Below the pieces are notes generated by a model. That model had not been told where the DNA came from. It saw nothing but the letters and a program-made list of their open reading frames with translations, and made no database searches. Below, piece after piece: positions 34,224-38,052 of a stretch of DNA of 38,052 nt. Source of the DNA: Bacteroidota bacterium (lineage in GTDB: Bacteria > Bacteroidota > Bacteroidia > Bacteroidales > GCA-2748055); the NCBI GenBank assembly GCA_030637895.1, contig DAOWFP010000066.1:1-38052 (forward strand). The letters run 5' to 3'. Position 1 is the stretch's first letter; each line of letters opens with the position of its first letter. Made by a program: the position numbers and the translations under genes.

Positions 34224-35221
34224 AGCTTCAGAATATCCTGCAGTTCTGTATCAGTGACCGTCAATAAGCCTGAAGAAGGCAATCTGCGGGTGAGCTCCCG
34301 CCAGTTGTTGTCACGGTCAAACACATATTCAAAAACCGGCAGGGCTTCATCCATACGACCGTTGTTAGCCAGGGCCACGGCCTTCCAGTATTTCATCTCC
34401 AGGTTGCGGGGAAACATCTTTTCAGCGGCAGCATATTCCCTGAGTGCAGCCTCCATATCCTGGTGTTCCACAGCCAGATCTCCCCGGTTCATATGATCAT
34501 ATGCCCGGTGGACGCGCAGAAGCCGATCCAGCTCTCCAAGTGGATCCTGATGATCATCTACCCGAAGATTAATCTTATGATCGCTCCACACCTCCTCCAC
34601 CACTTCCGGGCCCACCACAATAAGGGCAGCAGATTGTTTCCCGCGGATATCCCCCCCTGCCGACTGGGCAGCCTGAAGGACCTTCAGAACTCTTTCGGCC
34701 AGTGGAAGATCCCTATGTTCCAAAAAAGCCTTGCTCATGGCCGGAACCACATCGTCATTCAGCATCATATTGGCTTGGACAGAATAATTCTCTCCTATGG
34801 CATGTGATGCCGATGAAATACAACTACTTCCTGTATAGGCTGAAACAGATCCTCCGGCATCCAGGAAAGCCACCTGCCGGTAATCCCTTCCCCTATCGGC
34901 CTTCACCAGGAGTTGCAGAGCCTCCTCGGCGCTCTTTCCCTGCGACATCAGATCCAATCCGTTGGGCCCGTAGGCCGGATTTACAAAGGACTGGGTGGCA
35001 ACCACCCCAACGCCGGAACGGCCCCATGAAATAATGGTACCTACCGAAAACCAGTGACTCTGAACCCCGATGGCCATCTCACCACTTGCCGTATCCAGAG
35101 CAACAATAGAAAAGGTGTGAGCCAGGCGATCACCGGTTTCAGGATGAATTTGTGCGTGGAGCGATTGAACTGAGAAAAAAAAGAATAGACCCAGGATAAT
35201 AGAGGCGAAGCGGACTGTCAT
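34220..35221 (-). CDS. Secreted DUF1028 protein with C-terminal TPR-like region
   Basis: The 333-residue product has a signal peptide ending SLHAQ. The DUF1028 domain, with an Ntn-hydrolase-like fold, covers about 35-225: AHTFSIVALDTASGEMAIGVQS, GVGVVATQSFVNPAYGPNGLDLM and NYSVQANMM are typical. DUF1028 proteins are suspected hydrolases of unknown substrate. Residues about 240-333 add a helical TPR-like tail (LREYAAAEKMFPRNLEMKYW, then ALANNGRMDEALPVFEYVF), so the protein is longer than the bare domain. It lies 50 bp downstream of the cyclase gene and converges on the NIPSNAP gene with a four-base overlap of stop codons. Confidence 0.85.
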   Translation of the reverse strand: MTVRFASIILGLFFFFSVQSLHAQIHPETGDRLAHTFSIVALDTASGEMAIGVQSHWFSVGTIISWGRSGVGVVATQSFVNPAYGPNGLDLMSQGKSAEEALQLLVKADRGRDYRQVAFLDAGGSVSAYTGSSCISSASHAIGENYSVQANMMLNDDVVPAMSKAFLEHRDLPLAERVLKVLQAAQSAGGDIRGKQSAALIVVGPEVVEEVWSDHKINLRVDDHQDPLGELDRLLRVHRAYDHMNRGDLAVEHQDMEAALREYAAAEKMFPRNLEMKYWKAVALANNGRMDEALPVFEYVFDRDNNWRELTRRLPSSGLLTVTDTELQDILKL

Positions 35222-35271
35222 TTGTTTGAAATTTTATTAAACGTCAGTCCTAAATTACATATTTAAGGTAA

Positions 35272-36666
35272 TCAATCCTCAACGATCAGCTTCTTAATCC
35301 GCTCAATCTGCTTCTGCTTGTTTACCTCGCGCAGACTGCGTGCAGTTTTGGTGAAGTAGGTGTGAGCAGAGATAAATTTCAGCTGCAGCTTATTCCAGTC
35401 ATTCAGGGTCCCGATTTTATCCTGTTCGCTCAGCTCCTTATAAAGAGTGTTGGAGACCGGGATCATATCACTTCTGCCCAGGTAATCGAGATCAGCATCA
35501 CAGATAATCTCCTGGTAAATATCACTGGGTTGTGGGGGCAGTTTTGTGGCCATGATGATGTTGCAGATTTTTTCAAGCTGCTCTTCCGTGTATCCGTATG
35601 CGGGAAGTAACTTTTTTACCAGTTCGGTGCCATGAAACTCATGTTCATCATAGGAAATGGTATGCCCCACATCATGAAACAGGGCGGCAGTCTTCAGCAG
35701 CAGGATCCCTTCATCATCGAGCCCCTCGGCCCAACCAATCAGTTCCACTTCAGTAACCACATCCACTGTATGCTTCACATTGTGATAATACAGATAGCGG
35801 GGCAATTCTTTCTCAAGCCTGTCAAGTATCAGTTCCTGGATATCGGTAAATTGTATCAATTTGAATTTAGTGTTGAACATGGCATTGGGCATTACTCCCC
35901 GTTCCCGCATGGAGAACTCCGGTCTGATTCCCTGCACCACAAACATCTCCAGATCACCCTTGTATTTCACTGGCATCCTACCATAATAGTCACAAACAAA
36001 AAACTCTTTGATCAGCTCGTAAGTCATTACCGAGATCAGAATTTTCCCGCTCTCACTCACCCCCTGCATACGATGTGCAATATTGACCGTATCACCTTTA
36101 ATGTCATAGCTAATCTTTCTCTTTCCAGATATAGTAGCTGTGACGGGACCGGTATGAATTCCCAGACTCAGGTTCCAGTAACGCTTGCCATCAATGCGCC
36201 TGAGCTGGTTCAGAAATATATTCATCTCCAGGGCAGCCATTATCACATCAATGGGATTCGTGATATTTTTTTCCGGAATCCCCCCGGCAGCCATATAGGT
36301 ATCTCCGATTGTCTTGATCTTATGTATCTTATACTTTTTCAGAATGCGGTCAAACTCAATAAGAACTTCATCCAGCTGGTCCATCACCACCTCGGAAGAA
36401 TCATTATCGGTGAGATGCTTAAATCCTGTGATATAAGCAAAGAGAACCGTAGCCATCTTATACTTCTTGATCCGCTCAACTGGTTTTGGCGCACTGCCCT
36501 CCTTTGCTTCAGCCCGGGACTCTTTCAGCTCTTGTTTAATCATATCCGCCTGCTCTGACAGCTCGGTATGCGATTTCTGCAGCTTTTCATTCTTATCATA
36601 CAGCTCCTGATTCTTCCTGACCAGTTTCTGGATCCGCTTTAACAGTTCATCCTGTTTTTGTCCCAT
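35272..36666 (-). CDS. Class III adenylate/guanylate cyclase-like domain fused to HD phosphohydrolase
   Basis: This 464-residue soluble protein starts with a coiled coil (about 5-55), then a class III cyclase domain (about 70-250) and an HD domain (about 290-440). In the cyclase domain the first metal-binding Asp, normally in FADI, is Tyr78 (VLFAYITGF). The second Asp122 (KTIGDTYM), Asn195 and Arg199 (NIAHRM) remain. Lys118 and Asp188 would favour ATP over GTP if the site were active. The HD domain keeps its ligands: His299, His331-Asp332 (FHDVGH) and an Asp in CDADLDYLG (Asp390 or Asp392). The fusion suggests making and breaking a nucleotide signal, or a pseudo-cyclase regulating the HD part. 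The start at 36666 is divergent from the endonuclease gene, 39 bp apart. Confidence 0.86.
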   Translation of the reverse strand: MGQKQDELLKRIQKLVRKNQELYDKNEKLQKSHTELSEQADMIKQELKESRAEAKEGSAPKPVERIKKYKMATVLFAYITGFKHLTDNDSSEVVMDQLDEVLIEFDRILKKYKIHKIKTIGDTYMAAGGIPEKNITNPIDVIMAALEMNIFLNQLRRIDGKRYWNLSLGIHTGPVTATISGKRKISYDIKGDTVNIAHRMQGVSESGKILISVMTYELIKEFFVCDYYGRMPVKYKGDLEMFVVQGIRPEFSMRERGVMPNAMFNTKFKLIQFTDIQELILDRLEKELPRYLYYHNVKHTVDVVTEVELIGWAEGLDDEGILLLKTAALFHDVGHTISYDEHEFHGTELVKKLLPAYGYTEEQLEKICNIIMATKLPPQPSDIYQEIICDADLDYLGRSDMIPVSNTLYKELSEQDKIGTLNDWNKLQLKFISAHTYFTKTARSLREVNKQKQIERIKKLIVED

Positions 36667-36675
36667 TATGTTTAA

Positions 36676-36683
36676 TATCTTTG
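36676..36683 (+). promoter_or_regulatory. -7 box for the endonuclease/exonuclease/phosphatase gene
   Basis: TATCTTTG is an exact TAnnTTTG match and lies 22 bp ahead of the ATG at 36706. A run ending in TTTG (36657-36660) lies upstream at short spacing. Probably the housekeeping promoter of this gene and possibly of uvrB. Confidence 0.5.
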
Positions 36684-36705
36684 TAGTGTATTATAAGCAA
36701 CGCCC

Positions 36706-37734
36706 ATGAAAAACAGAGCTATTCTGACTGCATTGATTTTTATCACATTGCAGTCCCTCTACTCTCAAAAGAACGTAAAATCGTTCCTGGTGGTTTCATA
36801 TAATGTGGAAAACCTTTTCGATACCATCAATTCTCCGCTATTTGATGATGACGAATTCACGCCCTCCGGGGCAAAAGCATGGACCTATGACCGGTATACC
36901 AAGAAACTAAATGACCTGGGGCGGGTGATACTCTCCATACCGGGCAGAGACCTCCCGGCTCTTATCGGACTTTCGGAGATTGAAAACCGGGGTGTACTGG
37001 AAGACCTGATCAAAGTTCGCGGTTTACGCAAAGGGGAATATGAGATTGTGCATGAGGATGACCAGGATCCCAGGGGCATAGAGTGTGCATTGCTTTACAG
37101 GCCCGATCTTTTCAAATACAAATCGCATGAATATATTCCCATAGCCGATCCGGTGGATCCTGATTATCTCTACAGGGGAATTCTGCATGTACACGGAAAG
37201 GGGCCCGATGGCTCCAGTCTGCATATTTTCGTAAATCACTGGAAATCGCGTAGCGGCGGTGAGCGGGAGACCCAGAGACAGCGGATGTTTTCGGCCATCA
37301 CCCTTCGGAAGCAGATGGATCTGTTAATGAGCAGAGAATCGGACTTTAAGGTGATTGTTATGGGCGACTTTAACGATGAGCCCACCAACCGAAGCCTTAC
37401 AAATGGCCTTTCGGCCCTAAACAAGCGTCGGAACATCCAGATGGGGGACTACTACAATCTCTTTTATGATCTACATAACATAGAGGCTAAGGGAACATAC
37501 AACTACCAGGGAAACTGGAATATGCTGGACCAGGTAATCGTCTCCTATAACCTATTGGACCAGGAGAGGGGACTCACAACAGGCTACGAAAGCGGAGTGA
37601 TATTGAAGGAAGAGTGGATGCTCTATGAGAGTGAAAAATATGGAGAGAGCCTTCCCTCGGCCACCTACGGGGGACCGGAATACTATGGCGGACCCAGCGA
37701 CCATCTTCCCATATATGTAGTATTCACCTGGTAG
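36706..37734 (+). CDS. Secreted endonuclease/exonuclease/phosphatase-family protein
   Basis: The 342-residue product has a signal peptide ending SLYSQ. The EEP metal-dependent core is complete: [11 protein letters not shown] (29-39), [10 protein letters not shown] (86-95), FVNHWKSR with the active His, [13 protein letters not shown], and [12 protein letters not shown] at the C-terminus. Members include secreted nucleases, sphingomyelinases and inositol phosphatases; the sequence alone does not choose among them. It ends one base before the uvrB start codon, so the two genes may share a transcript. Confidence 0.9.
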   Translation: MKNRAILTALIFITLQSLYSQKNVKSFLVVSYNVENLFDTINSPLFDDDEFTPSGAKAWTYDRYTKKLNDLGRVILSIPGRDLPALIGLSEIENRGVLEDLIKVRGLRKGEYEIVHEDDQDPRGIECALLYRPDLFKYKSHEYIPIADPVDPDYLYRGILHVHGKGPDGSSLHIFVNHWKSRSGGERETQRQRMFSAITLRKQMDLLMSRESDFKVIVMGDFNDEPTNRSLTNGLSALNKRRNIQMGDYYNLFYDLHNIEAKGTYNYQGNWNMLDQVIVSYNLLDQERGLTTGYESGVILKEEWMLYESEKYGESLPSATYGGPEYYGGPSDHLPIYVVFTW

Positions 37735-37735
37735 C

Positions 37736-38052
37736 ATGGAGTTCAAGCTCACTTCGGATTACATGCCCACAGGGGATCAGCCGGAAGCCATTCAAGAGCT
37801 GGTGGATGGATTCAATGCCGGTGAGCAGTTCCAAACTCTGCTGGGGGTCACAGGATCGGGGAAAACCTTTACTGTTGCCAATGTAATCAGGGAGCTGGAT
37901 CGTCCTGTACTGGTGCTCAGTCATAACAAAACCCTGGCTGCGCAGCTGTACAGCGAATTCAAACAATTCTTTCCTGAAAACGCAGTAGAGTACTTTGTCA
38001 GCTATTACGACTACTACCAGCCCGAAGCCTATCTCCCGGTAACAGACACCTA
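37736..38052 (+). CDS. uvrB: UvrABC excinuclease subunit B, N-terminal part (cut by window end)
   Basis: Only the first 105 codons are present. They are diagnostic for UvrB, the helicase-like subunit that verifies damage in nucleotide excision repair: [13 protein letters not shown] at 7-19, the Walker A loop GVTGSGKT, then [15 protein letters not shown] and the beta-hairpin-proximal [15 protein letters not shown]. The ATG at 37736 follows the preceding stop by one base. The downstream part is outside the window. Confidence 0.97.
   Translation, partial: MEFKLTSDYMPTGDQPEAIQELVDGFNAGEQFQTLLGVTGSGKTFTVANVIRELDRPVLVLSHNKTLAAQLYSEFKQFFPENAVEYFVSYYDYYQPEAYLPVTDT

Noticed and set aside
35632-36558. 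308-residue plus-strand open frame opposite the cyclase-HD gene
   Set aside because: It is fully antisense to a clear conserved gene and has no recognisable domain; a shadow frame.
1-38052. CRISPR arrays, tRNA/rRNA genes, insertion sequences or phage genes
   Set aside because: I looked for repeat-spacer patterns, clover-leaf sequences, transposase or integrase motifs and saw none.

Overview
The window looks like a chromosomal segment from a glycan-degrading member of the Bacteroidota, probably Bacteroidales or Marinilabiliales. The grounds are three GH92 glycosidases, many exported or lipoprotein enzymes, exported Gfo/Idh oxidoreductases, DUF1080 and DUF1028 proteins, an FHS-type sugar transporter, and a few TAnnTTTG-type -7 boxes. 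I saw no rRNA, tRNA, CRISPR array or insertion sequence. Both ends cut a gene: a GH92 enzyme on the left (minus strand, C-terminus missing) and uvrB on the right.

Region 1 (1-19730, minus strand) is a glycan-utilisation locus with no SusC/SusD pair in view. It reads from right to left as at least three transcription units. (a) FHS/MFS sugar transporter, ROK sugar kinase, exported Gfo/Idh oxidoreductase, lipoprotein metallophosphoesterase, and a two-domain beta-helix/putative glycosidase. (b) A lipoprotein GH78 alpha-L-rhamnosidase. (c) A divergent GH92 enzyme, a sulfatase, a calcineurin-like phosphoesterase, a Calx-beta/ADP-ribosylglycohydrolase fusion and a second divergent GH92 enzyme. The inferred substrate is a rhamnose- and mannose-type glycan that may carry sulfate and phosphate.

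Region 2 (19731-24993) holds the control centre. A divergently transcribed regulator spans the membrane: a LamG/Kelch-like sensor outside and a SARP/OmpR-like winged helix inside. Beyond it lies a canonical GH92 alpha-mannosidase. The strongest observation in the window is here. Five minus-strand promoters share one 45-bp layout, TTAA-N7-TTAA-N22-TATnTT, with exactly the same spacing. They precede the transporter operon, GH78, the GH92/sulfatase operon, the canonical GH92 gene, and a gap without any ORF. In that gap the promoter is followed about 90 nt later by a good intrinsic terminator, which predicts a small RNA belonging to the same regulon. Direct repeats with 11-bp period are the expected target of a SARP-type winged helix, so the regulator next door is the natural candidate.

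Region 3 (24995-31888) contains an SGNH hydrolase, a DUF1080 (3-keto-glycoside hydrolase family) protein, a DUF1846 protein, a Tat-exported sugar isomerase/epimerase-like protein, a Tat-exported Gfo/Idh oxidoreductase and a PIG-L deacetylase. The DUF1080, isomerase-like and Gfo/Idh members are the families expected in an oxidise-then-cleave (3-keto) route for glycosides.

Region 4 (31894-38052) looks more ordinary: a class C beta-lactamase-like serine hydrolase, a NIPSNAP lipoprotein, a DUF1028 protein, a class III nucleotide cyclase fused to an HD domain (with its first metal-binding Asp replaced by Tyr), a secreted endonuclease/exonuclease/phosphatase protein and the start of uvrB.
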